From CAVSVP01 sp963731125 (GTDB lineage Bacteria; Pseudomonadota; Gammaproteobacteria; Competibacterales; Competibacteraceae): 64,000 nt of DNA. The notes below the pieces were generated by a model. The model saw only the letters and a program-made list of their open reading frames with translations, searched no databases and was not told where the DNA came from. Shown in pieces: positions 35,914 through 45,038 of this stretch (the first letter of the stretch is position 1; every line of letters starts with the position of its first letter). The stretch covers positions 30,452 to 94,451 of the forward strand of contig CAVSVP010000025.1 in assembly GCA_963731125.1 (NCBI GenBank), read 5' to 3'. A program made the position numbers and the translations under genes.

Positions 35914-37025
35914 AAGTGCTCGTCGTTAAAACGTCGTCGTTAGGCGATATGGTGCATACGCTGCCAGCCCTAACAGATGCCATGCAAGCGATACCGGGGA
36001 TCCGATTCGACTGGGTAGTGGAAGAAGCCTTTGCCGAAATTCCGGCATGGCATCCCGCGGTCAATAATGTTATTCCCGTGGCCCTGCGACGCTGGCGGCG
36101 GCATCCGCTTAATGCGTTGAGAAATGGCGAGTGGCATGCTTTCCGAGGGCAGCTGCAAGCCGCCCGCTACGACCGAATTATCGATGCTCAGGGTTTACTC
36201 AAGAGCGCTGTCCTGACTGTAATGGCCTACGGGATGCGCTGTGGTTTGTCCTGGACTTCGCTGCGTGAACCGCTGGCTGCTCTGGCCTATCAACAGCGTG
36301 TGCGGGTGGCCAGAGAGCAGCATGCGATTACCCGGGTACGCCAGTTGTTTGCGGAAGTGTTGGGTTATTCCTATCATCACGCAATACCCGACTATGGGCT
36401 CAATAGGGCGAGCTTTAAGTCTACTTCAAACCCGGATTTCGCTAACGCTGCATCCAGGCTACCACAATTGCCTAAGCTTTCTGCGATCTCTATGCCTTAT
36501 ATTGTCCTGTTGCACGGCACTGCTTGGCCTACTAAAAAATGGCCGGAAGCCGACTGGATTACGCTAGGACGGCTTGCCAATCAGGCGGGCTATACGGTTT
36601 ACTTACCATGGGGTAATGCCGAGGAGCGTCGGCGCGCAGCTCGCATTGCCGGCAGTTTTAGCCGGGCAGAGGTATTGCCGCAAATGGATCTATACACCAT
36701 TGCCGCTTTTCTGTCCGCCGCGGCCGGCGTGGTTAGCGTGGATACGGGGTTAAGTCATCTGGCCGCCGCCCTTGACGTGCCGGCGGTGACCTTGTATGGA
36801 GCCACTGATCCCGCGTTAACGGGGGCTTGGGGAAAACGGCAAACCCATCTTAAAGCGGTTTTCCCCTGCGCTCCCTGCTTGCGCCGCATCTGTCGTTATC
36901 GGGGACCCGTCACAGTCCCACAGCCTCCTTGCTATGGCACACTACCCGCCGTCACCGTTTGGGACGCACTAAGATCCTCTATGCGGGAGAATACAGTGAC
37001 TCAGCGTGTGCTAGAGCATCGGTGA
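35910..37025 (+). CDS. waaC: ADP-heptose:LPS heptosyltransferase I
   Basis: GT9 enzyme adding the first heptose to KDO. The N-terminus VLVVKTSSLGDMVHTLPAL and the C-terminal VSVDTGLSHLAAALDVPAVT blocks are typical. The length of 371 aa is a little longer than E. coli WaaC. The tail is Cys/Arg-rich (CAPCLRRICRYRG), as in related gammaproteobacteria. Translation is probably coupled to waaF. Confidence 0.94.
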   Translation: MKVLVVKTSSLGDMVHTLPALTDAMQAIPGIRFDWVVEEAFAEIPAWHPAVNNVIPVALRRWRRHPLNALRNGEWHAFRGQLQAARYDRIIDAQGLLKSAVLTVMAYGMRCGLSWTSLREPLAALAYQQRVRVAREQHAITRVRQLFAEVLGYSYHHAIPDYGLNRASFKSTSNPDFANAASRLPQLPKLSAISMPYIVLLHGTAWPTKKWPEADWITLGRLANQAGYTVYLPWGNAEERRRAARIAGSFSRAEVLPQMDLYTIAAFLSAAAGVVSVDTGLSHLAAALDVPAVTLYGATDPALTGAWGKRQTHLKAVFPCAPCLRRICRYRGPVTVPQPPCYGTLPAVTVWDALRSSMRENTVTQRVLEHR

Positions 37026-37036
37026 GCGAGGTTGTC

Positions 37037-38167
37037 ATGAAGTTGGCTTTCTGTGTGGCTAACTATTTTCCCTTTGGCGGCTTGGAAAGTCACTTTTTGC
37101 GTATTGCCCGCCTTTGTCGGCAACGCGGCCATGAAGTCAGTGTTTATACCCTGGCGTGGCGTGACAGTATGCCAAAGGATTTGCAGGTAACCATTGTTCC
37201 AGTGCGGGCTCTGCAAAACCACGCGCAGCACCAGGAATTTGTGAGCAAGACGCAGCCCTTGCTGGCAAAGAGAGGATTCGACGGAGTCATCGGATTTCTG
37301 AAAATGCCGGGGCTAGACGTTTATTATGCGGCGGATCCCTGTTTTCAGGCTCGGGTACACCGAGAAAAAAACTGGTTCTATCGGCTGAGCCCCCGTTATC
37401 GAACCTATGTGGAACTTGAGCGGGCAGTGTTCGGTGCCAATGCTACTACCGAGATTATGATGTTGACTGAATTAGAAATACCCAGCTACATCCGCTATTA
37501 TCAAACACCCCGAGAACGATTTCATCTGCTGCCGCCGGGTATTGCTCGGAATCGGATGGCGTCCGACGATGCGCCTCATATACGAGCGCGTTTCCGGCAG
37601 GACTTCGGATTTGCCGGGGATGAGCGGTTAGTGCTTATGATTGGTTCTGATTTTAAGCGCAAAGGGTTGGATCGGGCGCTACGGGCCCTGGCGGCATTGC
37701 CGCCGCGATGGCGAAATAGCACGCGGTTGCTGGCGCTGGGAGAAAGCAAAGCAAAACCGTTTCAACGCCTGGCCAAACGCCTGGGAATAGCCGATCGTGT
37801 TCAATTTCTGGGGGGGCGCAGCGATGTGCCCCGGTTTCTCATGGGTGCGGATCTTCTTATTCATCCCGCTTATACTGAAAATACTGGCAATGTACTTTTG
37901 GAAGCCATGGTGGCGGGGTTGCCCGTGTTGACCACGGCTAACTGTGGATATGCCTACCATGTGGAGCAAGCTCAAGCGGGGCGGATTATTCCCGTTCCCT
38001 TTCGCCAGAAGTGCCTGAACGAGGCGCTGGCGGATATGCTGAAAGCGCCAGAGCGAGAGCGCTGGTCCCAGAACGGTATTGCTTACGGCCGCAGCAAGGA
38101 CCTCTACAGCAGGGCAGAAGTGGCTTTTCAGTCTATTATGACGCTGCTTGAGCGACCGCGTCGATGA
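37037..38167 (+). CDS. waaG: LPS core glycosyltransferase WaaG
   Basis: GT4-family transferase that adds the first outer-core hexose onto heptose II. The N-terminus KLAFCVANYFPFGGLESHFL and the donor-site block HPAYTENTGNVLLEAMVAG (with the two Glu) are visible. The frame is open from 36929, but ATG 37037 with a GAGG ribosome-binding site gives the family start (376 aa). The stop overlaps waaP by 4 bases. Confidence 0.93.
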   Translation: MKLAFCVANYFPFGGLESHFLRIARLCRQRGHEVSVYTLAWRDSMPKDLQVTIVPVRALQNHAQHQEFVSKTQPLLAKRGFDGVIGFLKMPGLDVYYAADPCFQARVHREKNWFYRLSPRYRTYVELERAVFGANATTEIMMLTELEIPSYIRYYQTPRERFHLLPPGIARNRMASDDAPHIRARFRQDFGFAGDERLVLMIGSDFKRKGLDRALRALAALPPRWRNSTRLLALGESKAKPFQRLAKRLGIADRVQFLGGRSDVPRFLMGADLLIHPAYTENTGNVLLEAMVAGLPVLTTANCGYAYHVEQAQAGRIIPVPFRQKCLNEALADMLKAPERERWSQNGIAYGRSKDLYSRAEVAFQSIMTLLERPRR

Positions 38168-39006
38168 CCTACTTTTTGCGACCGGATTTTCAGGCAAACT
38201 TGCCGGTTCACGGTGATCCCTTTGTCGCCATTTTTTCTCTGCGCGGAGAACTCATCCGGGCTAAAGAAGGACGCCGCACTTTGTGCTTCGTCCTGCAGGG
38301 GAAACGCTATTTTTTGAAAGCCCATTACGGTGTGGGATGGAGGGAAATTTTTAAGAATCTTTTACAGTTGCGTTGGCCGGTGGTGAGCGCCAGAAATGAA
38401 TGGCTGGCAATTAAGCACCTGGAGCGGTTGGGAATCGCGACGACTCCATTAATCGGTTATGGATTGCAGGGTATCAATCCGGCCCGCTTGAGATCTTTTG
38501 TGATCACAGCAGCCCTAGAAAATACCGTTACTCTAGAGGTATTTTGCAAGCCTTGGGAAGAAGAATCGCCACGGACTAAGGCAGCAATTTACTTTAAGCG
38601 GGCCTTGCTGGCGAAGCTGGCGGAAATTGCTCGCATTCTACATGATAATGGGATGAATCACCGGGATTTTTATCTCTGCCATTTCCGGTTGGACCTTTCT
38701 CAGGGACGGCCCGGTGTAGCGAATCGCGAGACGCTAAACCTCTATTTGATGGATTTGCATCGTGTGCAGATTCGTCGCCGTACGCCCACGCGCTGGATTA
38801 TTAAAGATCTTGGTAGTCTTTATTTTTCCGCTATGGATATAGGCTTAACCCGCCGTGACCTGGTGCGTTTTATCCAGGCTTATCGGCAGCGCCCGCTACG
38901 CGCCGTATTGGCGGCAGAATCGTTGTTTTGGCGTCGGGTTGGCAAGCGCGCCGTCAGACTTTACCATAATACGTGGGACAGGTTGCCTGAATCGTTACCG
39001 TATTGA
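38164..39006 (+). CDS. waaP: LPS core heptose(I) kinase
   Basis: Phosphorylates heptose I of the inner core, giving negative charge that stabilises the outer membrane. The protein is kinase-like, with Lys in YFLKAHYG and the catalytic loop NHRDFYLCHF near residue 160. The length is 280 aa, close to E. coli WaaP. The TGA stop lies inside the left arm of a 20-bp inverted repeat (39001-39106). Confidence 0.93.
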   Translation: MTYFLRPDFQANLPVHGDPFVAIFSLRGELIRAKEGRRTLCFVLQGKRYFLKAHYGVGWREIFKNLLQLRWPVVSARNEWLAIKHLERLGIATTPLIGYGLQGINPARLRSFVITAALENTVTLEVFCKPWEEESPRTKAAIYFKRALLAKLAEIARILHDNGMNHRDFYLCHFRLDLSQGRPGVANRETLNLYLMDLHRVQIRRRTPTRWIIKDLGSLYFSAMDIGLTRRDLVRFIQAYRQRPLRAVLAAESLFWRRVGKRAVRLYHNTWDRLPESLPY

Positions 39007-39106
39007 TCTGGAAGCTGTTATCAAGACATGCTGTCAATATTTCCCTATAAGCTCGACTGCGGCTTCCATGCCGCAGACGGTCCTGTTAACAGCTTCCAGA
39101 TCAATA
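39001..39106. repeat. 106-bp inverted-repeat element between convergent LPS kinase genes
   Basis: Arms of 20 bases (39001-39020 and 39087-39106) are perfectly complementary. Between them are a 7-bp hairpin (39057-39063 with 39070-39076, loop TTCCAT) and a smaller GACA-TGC-TGTC stem. The flanks read TA at both outer ends, as if a TA target had been duplicated. It could be a MITE or a bidirectional terminator; it supplies the waaP stop codon. Confidence 0.7.
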
Positions 39107-39133
39107 TATCTAACCTCGTGTGCGTTAAGCCAA

Positions 39134-39943
39134 CTACCGATACCGTTCCGGATAATGTTTCCTGTGACGTCGCCGTAAGTTAGCTAGCACAACGCGATAG
39201 CGTTCATTTAGCTTGATAAAATCGGTTTTATGGGTAATGCCCAGATGATTAAAATAGGCGTCGGTAAAATCGGCAATAGTCGAGGGGGTAAGACCTGCTT
39301 CTTCGGCATTAAGCACAAAGCGGCCAATGTCTTTCGCCATGGCGGCTAATCTGTGCTGGGAAAGCGGTGTTCTTACGCTATCTAGGTCCGTGATATAAAG
39401 TCGTTTTAAGCGTAAATCAACCAGCAGATTCCCCCACTTGAAATCCCCATGCACATAACCGCTACGATGTAGGTTGGCAAGTTCCCTTCCAGCTAATTTA
39501 AGAATAGGGAAGGACAGTAAAAGCTCTGCGAGAAATGCGCTATGGTCGATTTGTAAGAGCGTCTGAGTATCGCCCAGTGCCTCGAAAAATAGGTAACTGT
39601 AATTGTCTTGTAGCGGGCTAAAACAGTAACCATAGGGTTTGGGAACGGCTATACGGGCTCGCCTTAAGCGATGTGCGGTGGTAAAAATCCGCCTGGCTCT
39701 GTTGATACCAAACAAATTTAAGGTTTTCTTCAATAAGGCGCTATGGTTATGGGCTTTGATAAAAAAAGGATTTCTATGCTCCCTCGTGTTAATGAAGGCC
39801 ACGGTGGTCTTGGCAGTGCTTTTTCGAATTTGCCCGTGATTTTTGATAAGTTCAGCAGGTGACTGGTGGTGGAGTATATCCGGCAACGGAAACCCAATAT
39901 GGTGGCATCCTCGATAGCTGCCTACCTTGAAACTAGCGTAATT
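39134..39943 (-). CDS. WaaP-like lipopolysaccharide kinase family protein
   Basis: Kinase-like fold (269 aa): ATP-binding Lys in PFFIKAHNH, catalytic loop HGDFKWGNLL near residue 165, metal-binding DLD in YITDLDSVR. It is related to WaaP/WaaY-type LPS kinases but distinct from the plus-strand waaP that converges on it. The start at ATG 39943 overlaps the upstream kinase gene by 11 bases; an in-frame start 5 codons earlier is possible. The target sugar is not known; heptose II or KDO are candidates. Confidence 0.8.
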   Translation of the reverse strand, partial: NYASFKVGSYRGCHHIGFPLPDILHHQSPAELIKNHGQIRKSTAKTTVAFINTREHRNPFFIKAHNHSALLKKTLNLFGINRARRIFTTAHRLRRARIAVPKPYGYCFSPLQDNYSYLFFEALGDTQTLLQIDHSAFLAELLLSFPILKLAGRELANLHRSGYVHGDFKWGNLLVDLRLKRLYITDLDSVRTPLSQHRLAAMAKDIGRFVLNAEEAGLTPSTIADFTDAYFNHLGITHKTDFIKLNERYRVVLANLRRRHRKHYPERYR

Positions 39944-40799
39944 CATCGCTATCAGCAATCGGTCTGATTAAGCCCATAGCCAACCATTGCCTGGGCAAAT
40001 GGCTATTGACCAATTGGGCACGAGTTTTAGCGGCTAGCCGTTGATTTACGCAGCGAAGTATTTTTGCTGTTTGCCGTTTTTCGCGGCGCGATAAGTGGGG
40101 ATACCCGTTGCCGAAGTAGGCCAGTAGCAGGCGTAGCTTATCACTGGTCGATAAATCTTCGGATTTCAACATAATAATTTGTATTAAGTTTTTTGTTTTC
40201 TGTTGGATGGATAGGTAGCGGCAGGTTTGATTGCGTTCATTGTCGATAAAGAAAAGACATGGTTTGGCAGTGGCCAGCTCAATCATCAGATTGTTGGGCC
40301 GTAAATCGCCGTGGCAGATGCCGGCGCCGTGCAATCGTTGCACTTCTCTACCGATGTGTTTTAGCAGGTTACGTTTCCATCGTAAGGTCTGCATAGTACG
40401 AGGATACGGTAAATAACTGGCTAAATAATCACCAAACGGTACCGCATGCAGCGCTCGGGTAATCACAAATTGGAAATTACCACCACACCGATGGTAGAGC
40501 ACTTCAAAAGTGTTAAAACCGTGTTGCTTAAGCACTTCGGTATTTCTGACAAAACGCGTGCAGCGGCTGCCCTTGAGCAGCGCTTTGATAGGTTCATAAC
40601 GATTTCTTGGCAAAAATTGCTTGTAGTAAATCTGCAGGATTGGCTGATAAACGACCCGAGTAGTGGGAGAGCTTTTGAGGAGCTGCCAACCGTCGGGTAT
40701 ATTTCCCCTGTGCAAACGCTGTAGTTCAGTCAAAAATTGCTGTCCGCCATAGCCGGCGGCGGCGAGGTAATGGCGAAGGGAACGGGCCGCGATTTCCAT
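39933..40799 (-). CDS. WaaP-like lipopolysaccharide kinase family protein
   Basis: Second kinase-like protein (288 aa) with catalytic loop HGDLRPNNLM and a FIDNERN metal-binding motif that stands where DFG usually lies. The segment LQIYYKQFLPRNRYEPIKALLKG fits the Lys-bearing N-lobe. It follows the GT39 gene with a 1-base overlap (TAATG), so the three minus-strand genes form one operon. The substrate is probably an LPS core sugar, by family and context only. Confidence 0.78.
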   Translation of the reverse strand: MEIAARSLRHYLAAAGYGGQQFLTELQRLHRGNIPDGWQLLKSSPTTRVVYQPILQIYYKQFLPRNRYEPIKALLKGSRCTRFVRNTEVLKQHGFNTFEVLYHRCGGNFQFVITRALHAVPFGDYLASYLPYPRTMQTLRWKRNLLKHIGREVQRLHGAGICHGDLRPNNLMIELATAKPCLFFIDNERNQTCRYLSIQQKTKNLIQIIMLKSEDLSTSDKLRLLLAYFGNGYPHLSRREKRQTAKILRCVNQRLAAKTRAQLVNSHLPRQWLAMGLIRPIADSDELR

Positions 40800-42433
40800 T
40801 ACGGCGTTACAGACTCTGGCAAAGTATGACTCACAGCGGATTTTTCTTTTTGCTGAAAAATGAAGACAGCGTCTTGGTCCTGATTAGCAAATATTTTGAT
40901 AGGCGTTCCCAAGGTTGCAAAGAGCCACTGCTCAGTATCAGATTGACGCCGCTTTACTGCCAGAGCGAGATAGTCATGGCGCCGCCAGACGCCGGACTGC
41001 AGCGCCTGTTCCGTCACCGCCCAGCGCGGCGGTTGGCTCCAGTCTATGGCATGGCCGCTGTAGTAACTGATCTTTATATTGTTGGTATAGAGACTTGCCT
41101 CACCGGGAATATGTTCGCGCAGCCAAATACCGGCTTCCCGGATATAGACTTTTGAAGTGCCGCCGACAGACAACAGCCCGTCTGCAGTCATAAATATCAG
41201 CAGAAGCAAAATGATGGGAGATACCCAGCGACTGCGTAGCGGGTAGTGACGGCGAGTTTGCCAATGGTCATGCAAAGAAGCCAAAGCGAAGGGAATCACG
41301 AGCAGCACAGTTAAGACCAGAGGCATCACATGGCGGGGCATCAAGAAAAAGACATAGGCTAAAAAGACAAATGCGATAAGGCAGTTAAGTAACCCCAGCC
41401 AGACCAGAATAAAGCCCAGGCCCGTGGAAAAATGAAAGCGGGTGCGCAAGGACCGGAACCACGGCAAAGCGCTATAGAGGGGGGTTAGGGTGGTAACTAA
41501 CCTGTCCAGAAAGATTACCAGCAGCGTAGCCAATACGCCAGGCAGGGCGTAGTCATCGGAGTAGGAGTTTAACATGGCCTCGCGTAGCCGTTCCGCCTTC
41601 TGTTGCAGCCCGCTAATGAGGGTTGTTCCAATGTCATGCCAGGTCAGGTGAGCAATCGGCGTAGAAAGCCGTCCTGCTTTCTCAGCGAATGTGGGATCAC
41701 TGATAAGCCATACCGCCAGTGAAAGCAGAAGCAGTCCGGTGATGGCATGGGCTTGGCAAAAATACCCCAACCGTTGGGCCGCGGGTACTTCGCGACGAAA
41801 CCAAAGTATAAAGGGCAGTAACAGTAGGATAGCGATGCCCTCGATACGAAATAAAATAGCCACCAACATCGCAGTGCCCCAGCCAACAGCGTATCGCCAA
41901 TGCGGTTGCCGATAAAAACGCATAAAGAACAGCACCGCCACAAGATAAAATGCCCAATAGCCGTGGTCGCGAAGAATCTCTGGCCGGACTTCGTTCAGGT
42001 CGGGGTGAAAGAGGATGACAAAGCCTGCGATGAGCAGTGTCTTGGCATCGGCATCAAGCTCGTGGATTAAAGTGATGAAGGTCAATACCATCAGTGCCGT
42101 CAGTAGCGCATCTAACACCTGGGCCGAGCTTTCTAAACCGAAGCCGGATAGCTGGCTTACAGCAGCTATCAGCCAGGGATAAAACAGCCAACCATAAAGT
42201 TCATAGGCGCCTTGCCAATCGTTCGCCAGCAGGTGCTGCGCTGCGCTGAGATACAATATTCCGTCGGTATTAATCGTATCGGTCATTGCTACCCCCCAAA
42301 CGGAGAGCAGTAGGCTTAGAAGCACTGCGGCAACACGGATACCGGTTAGGCTACGGGTGACGCGAAATGAGGAGGTTAGGGGCCAAAGGAGAGGCCGTTT
42401 AGGGAAATGCGGCATATTTTTTAGTAGACGCAT
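40799..42433 (-). CDS. GT39/ArnT-type membrane glycosyltransferase
   Basis: Polytopic inner-membrane protein (544 aa) with about 11-12 helices and a C-terminal periplasmic part. The first loop holds DTINTDGILYLSAAQ, with the catalytic-type Asp of the GT-C fold. GT39 members move sugars from polyprenyl-phosphate donors to lipid or protein. As first gene of an operon with two LPS kinase-like genes, it likely modifies LPS core or lipid A. The exact sugar cannot be stated. Confidence 0.75.
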   Translation of the reverse strand: MRLLKNMPHFPKRPLLWPLTSSFRVTRSLTGIRVAAVLLSLLLSVWGVAMTDTINTDGILYLSAAQHLLANDWQGAYELYGWLFYPWLIAAVSQLSGFGLESSAQVLDALLTALMVLTFITLIHELDADAKTLLIAGFVILFHPDLNEVRPEILRDHGYWAFYLVAVLFFMRFYRQPHWRYAVGWGTAMLVAILFRIEGIAILLLLPFILWFRREVPAAQRLGYFCQAHAITGLLLLSLAVWLISDPTFAEKAGRLSTPIAHLTWHDIGTTLISGLQQKAERLREAMLNSYSDDYALPGVLATLLVIFLDRLVTTLTPLYSALPWFRSLRTRFHFSTGLGFILVWLGLLNCLIAFVFLAYVFFLMPRHVMPLVLTVLLVIPFALASLHDHWQTRRHYPLRSRWVSPIILLLLIFMTADGLLSVGGTSKVYIREAGIWLREHIPGEASLYTNNIKISYYSGHAIDWSQPPRWAVTEQALQSGVWRRHDYLALAVKRRQSDTEQWLFATLGTPIKIFANQDQDAVFIFQQKEKSAVSHTLPESVTP

Positions 42434-42536
42434 GACAGGCTTAAAGTACTATGTGACTCATAAGCGTTTGCGAGACTTTAGTCATCTCCGGCAAACATCA
42501 ATTTAAATGAGAAGCCCCAATGAGTGAGAGAAAGCA

Positions 42537-43499
42537 ATGATCATTGTGACCGGTGGCGCAGGTTTTATCGGTAGCAACCTCATTAAAGGGCTTAATCGAC
42601 ACGGCCGCACGGATATCCTGGTGGTGGATAACCTGCGTCAGGGAAAAAAGTTTGTCAATCTGAGAGATTTGAAAATTCAGGATTATCTGGATAAGGAAGA
42701 TTTCTTGACACTGATTGCAGACTATCACGTTTTTGAGAACGCCATCGATGCCGTGTTTCATCAGGGTGCCTGTACAGTGACCACAGAGTGGGACGGGCGC
42801 TACCTGATGCGCAATAATTTTGCCTATTCAAAACGCCTTCTGCATTATTGCCTGGAGCGGGAGATTCCCTTTGTCTATGCTTCCTCGGCTGCCGTTTACG
42901 GAGCCGGTGCTGAGTTTCGGGAAGAGCGTGGTTGTGAACTGCCTTTGAATATCTATGGCTACTCGAAGTTTTTATTCGATGCCTATGTTAAGCAACGGCT
43001 GCCTACGGTGCGCAGCCAAGTGGTGGGATTGCGCTATTTCAATGTGTACGGGCCTCGGGAACAGCATAAGGAGGCAATGGCCAGCATGGTTTTTCATCTG
43101 CGCAACCAACTGCTGGAATCAGGCCGTCTCCGCTTGTTTGCCGGCCATGACGGCTATGGCGCGGGTGAACAGCGCCGCGATTTTGTCCATGTAGACGATG
43201 TCGTGGCGGTCAATTTGTGGTTTATGGAGCATGCCGAGCAGTCAGGTATTTTTAACGTTGGTACCGGCACCAGCCGCAGCTTTAATGAACTGGCCCATGT
43301 CGTGCTAAGTTATTATGGCAGAGGTGCGCTGGAATATATTCCTTTCCCCGCTGCCTTAAAAGGGCGCTATCAAAACCTGACGGAGGCCGCTCTAAATGCC
43401 CTGCGGGCCGCCGGCTATGGGCCCGCATTTAAAAGCCTGGAGCAGGGGGTCAGAGAGTATCTGACCTGGCTTGATGCTCCGGAACGTTTCCTGGATTAA
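42537..43499 (+). CDS. hldD: ADP-L-glycero-D-manno-heptose 6-epimerase
   Basis: Last step of ADP-heptose synthesis, feeding WaaC and WaaF. It is an SDR fold with the NAD(P) motif TGGAGFIGSN at the N-terminus, the catalytic YGYSKFLFD segment, and the family block NVYGPREQHKEAMASM. The length is 320 aa. It is divergent from the GT39 operon across about 100 bases and converges on argH. Confidence 0.97.
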   Translation: MIIVTGGAGFIGSNLIKGLNRHGRTDILVVDNLRQGKKFVNLRDLKIQDYLDKEDFLTLIADYHVFENAIDAVFHQGACTVTTEWDGRYLMRNNFAYSKRLLHYCLEREIPFVYASSAAVYGAGAEFREERGCELPLNIYGYSKFLFDAYVKQRLPTVRSQVVGLRYFNVYGPREQHKEAMASMVFHLRNQLLESGRLRLFAGHDGYGAGEQRRDFVHVDDVVAVNLWFMEHAEQSGIFNVGTGTSRSFNELAHVVLSYYGRGALEYIPFPAALKGRYQNLTEAALNALRAAGYGPAFKSLEQGVREYLTWLDAPERFLD

Positions 43500-43514
43500 G
43501 CGACTTTCAAGCGG

Positions 43515-44915
43515 CTATGACTCCCGTTCCGTCAGCCATGCCCGTGCCCGAGTCACAGCCGCACGAACCTGTTCGGGTGCCGTGCCGCCAAAGTGATTGC
43601 GAGTCGCCACGGCACCTTCCAAGGTGAGTAACTGAAAGACATCGGCTTCGATTAACGGAGAAAACCCCTGCAGTTCCGCGAGAGTCATTTCTGCAAGATC
43701 TCGTCCTGTCTTTAGACCCAGGCGCACAGCGTGGCCTACGACTTCATGGGCATCCCGAAAAGGCAGCCCCTTGCGCACCAAGTAATCGGCCAAGTCCGTG
43801 GCGGTGGCAAAGCCTTGCTTGGCCGCCCGCAACAGGTTTTCTCTATTGACCCGCAGGGCCGGCAGCATGTCGGCAAAGGCGCGCAAACAGCCTAATACGG
43901 TATCAACGGTATCGAACAAGGGTTCCTTGTCTTCTTGATTGTCCTTGTTATAGGCCAGGGGTTGACTTTTCATTAGTGTCAGCAGAGCCACCAGGTGACC
44001 ATTGACCCGGCCGGTTTTGCCTCGCACTAATTCAGGCACATCGGGATTTTTTTTCTGGGGCATAATTGAAGACCCGGTGCAGAAGCGGTCCGGCAGCTCG
44101 ATAAAGTGAAATTGTGCTGAGGACCAAAGCACCAGCTCTTCGGCGAAGCGTGATAAATGTGTCATCAACAGGGCTGAGGCGGCCACAAACTCAATGGCAA
44201 AGTCCCGATCGCTGACTGCATCCAAAGAATTTTCCGCAGGCGCAGTGAAGTTTAGCAACCGGGCGGTGTAGTGACGGTCTAACGGGTAGCTGGTACCGGC
44301 AAGGGCTGCCGCGCCTAGCGGCATAATATTGACCCGGCTACGGCAGTCGCTAAGACGTTCCCAATCGCGACGCAGCATCTCGAACCATGCCATGATATGG
44401 TGGCCGAAGGTGACAGGCTGTGCCACCTGCAGATGGGTAAAACCGGGCATAATGGTAGCGGCTTCGCGTTGCGCGAGTTCGACGCATCCCTGTTGAAGAC
44501 GAAGGGTTTCTGCCATTATCGTGTCGATGGCGTCGCGTAGAAAAAGGCGCAGATCAGTGGCCACTTGATCGTTGCGGGAACGGCCCGTATGCAGGCGTTT
44601 ACCCGCTTCGCCGATGCGTTCGGTGAGCCGCGCTTCAATGTTCATATGAACATCTTCCAAGGCGACTGACCAAGGGAATTTGCCTTGTTCGATTTCGTGG
44701 CGAATTGTCTCCAGTCCCTGCACGATCGCGTCGCAATCTGCTACGCTAAGCACTCCGACTTGTGCCAGCATCTTGGCATGTGCAATAGACCCGTCGATAT
44801 CTTGTCGGTAGAGACGTTGGTCAAAGTGTACTGAAGCGGTAAAAGCCTCTACAAAAGCGTCGGTGCTTTCACTAAAACGTCCACTCCAAGGCTTATTGCT
44901 CTGCGAATCGTTCAT
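43515..44915 (-). CDS. argH: argininosuccinate lyase
   Basis: Splits argininosuccinate to arginine and fumarate, the last step of arginine synthesis. It is a fumarase-superfamily protein; the signature GSSIMPQKKNPD is intact near residue 280, as is the N-terminal PWSGRF. The frame is open further upstream, but ATG 44915 gives the family N-terminus (466 aa). Divergent from hemC, as in several gammaproteobacteria. Confidence 0.97.
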   Translation of the reverse strand: MNDSQSNKPWSGRFSESTDAFVEAFTASVHFDQRLYRQDIDGSIAHAKMLAQVGVLSVADCDAIVQGLETIRHEIEQGKFPWSVALEDVHMNIEARLTERIGEAGKRLHTGRSRNDQVATDLRLFLRDAIDTIMAETLRLQQGCVELAQREAATIMPGFTHLQVAQPVTFGHHIMAWFEMLRRDWERLSDCRSRVNIMPLGAAALAGTSYPLDRHYTARLLNFTAPAENSLDAVSDRDFAIEFVAASALLMTHLSRFAEELVLWSSAQFHFIELPDRFCTGSSIMPQKKNPDVPELVRGKTGRVNGHLVALLTLMKSQPLAYNKDNQEDKEPLFDTVDTVLGCLRAFADMLPALRVNRENLLRAAKQGFATATDLADYLVRKGLPFRDAHEVVGHAVRLGLKTGRDLAEMTLAELQGFSPLIEADVFQLLTLEGAVATRNHFGGTAPEQVRAAVTRARAWLTERES

Positions 44916-45038
44916 GATCGTGCCTTTGCCTACAGAAAAATTAAACAGTATAGCAATACACGACTCCGTCTGTGGAAATGCAGGGCGGCGCAAGATTTCG
45001 GCGCTAAGCGTAAATGTTGTGACTGAGTGGTAATCGTA

